Of a stretch of DNA of 64,000 bases, positions 63,597 to 64,000 are shown one piece after another. The DNA is taken from positions 138,418,829 through 138,482,828 of the forward strand of contig CM053143.1 of NCBI GenBank assembly GCA_028571685.1, read 5' to 3'. The position numbers and the translations under genes are program-made. The notes under the pieces were generated by a model. The model had not been told where the DNA came from and did no database searches. It saw only the letters and a list, made by a program, of their open reading frames with translations. Each line of letters begins with the position of its first letter. The first letter of the stretch is position 1. Origin of the DNA: Heterohyrax brucei (taxonomy: Eukaryota > Chordata > Mammalia > Hyracoidea > Procaviidae).

Positions 63597-63803
63597 TGGG
63601 AGTTACTGGGTAGAATAAATGCCTAATACGTTCAGCTGCTAATTGAAAGGTTGGAGTTTTGGTCCATTCAGCAGTGCCTTAGAAGAAAGGATGGCAATCT
63701 GCTACCAAAAGGTCAACCATTGAACACCCCATGGAATGCAGTTCTACTCTGATACAGATGGTGTAACCAGCAGTTAGAATTGACGTGATGGCAACTGGTA
63801 ACT
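63597..63803 (+). mobile_element. AfroSINE, long subfamily
   Basis: 'gggagttactgggtagaataaatgcctaatacgttcagctgctaattgaaaggttgg', 'gccttagaagaaaggatggcaatctgctaccaaaaggtc', 'ctactctgatacagatggtg', 'gaattgacgtgatggcaactgg'. Directly follows the RTE end. Confidence 0.92.
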
Positions 63804-64000
63804 ATCATGAATAAATGAAGATGAAGGGTATTGCTTTCAAAGGCTCTTTAAAAAGAAAAAGAAGGAAAAGGAGAAGACAGAGTGGAGTTACCATCCCAAA
63901 CAGTTTTTTTGTAAAGACAATCCTGCAAGTCAGATGTGCAAAAAATTAAAAAATTTCAAGATAGCATGTAGCAATGACAAGCACTCATGCTTACTGTTTG

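Noticed and set aside
31091-64000. A second host gene downstream of KDR
   Set aside because: No conserved exon with splice sites was seen; the reading frames found are repeat-derived or unsupported.

Overview
This is mammalian nuclear DNA from an afrotherian. About 38 copies or fragments of the AfroSINE family are spread over the window. Fragments of an RTE (BovB-like) LINE of the type found in elephants and their relatives are also present, with elephant-type L1 3' ends and MaLR LTRs. A paenungulate (elephant, manatee or hyrax) fits best, and elephant is my first guess; the species is inferred from repeat families recalled from memory.

The only protein-coding gene I can support is KDR (VEGFR2, vascular endothelial growth factor receptor 2), on the + strand. 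The window opens in intron 12 and carries exons 13-30 (421-29616) and the 3' UTR to about 31090. All 17 internal introns have GT-AG ends and join in frame. The 18 exons encode 807 residues that number exactly as human residues 550-1356, with no net indel. They cover Ig domains 6 and 7, the transmembrane helix, the juxtamembrane segment, the split kinase with its insert, and the C-tail. Key residues are intact: K868, E885, D1028, D1046 and tyrosines 801, 951, 996, 1054, 1059, 1175 and 1214. Reading through the exon 13 donor gives a short tail, [16 protein letters not shown], then a stop. This matches the known soluble VEGFR2 isoform made by intron 13 retention.

From about 31.1 kb to the end the window is gene-poor flank built from layered mobile elements. 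In order these are: an RTE 3' end; a tRNA-Gly-headed SINE; an inverted pair of mariner-like fragments (34.3-34.85 kb); an RTE fragment abutting a MaLR element with LTR-internal-LTR structure (36.1-38.5 kb); a long antisense RTE (41.8-46.8 kb) split by an unidentified 1.3 kb segment, a solo LTR with a 5-bp target duplication and an AfroSINE; RTE-derived short elements (47.8-49.6 kb); a sense L1 end (52.0-52.5 kb); a large antisense L1 (52.9-60.4 kb) holding a second truncated L1 with a 15-bp target duplication; an MLT1-like LTR; and a final RTE plus AfroSINE.

No tRNA or rRNA gene, CRISPR array or second host gene was recognised. The most useful leads are the conserved intron 13 readthrough tail, the unidentified insert at 44.14-45.42 kb, the mariner-like inverted repeat, an intronic duplication shared by introns 13 and 14, and a lysine-rich antisense reading frame near 32.5-33.1 kb.
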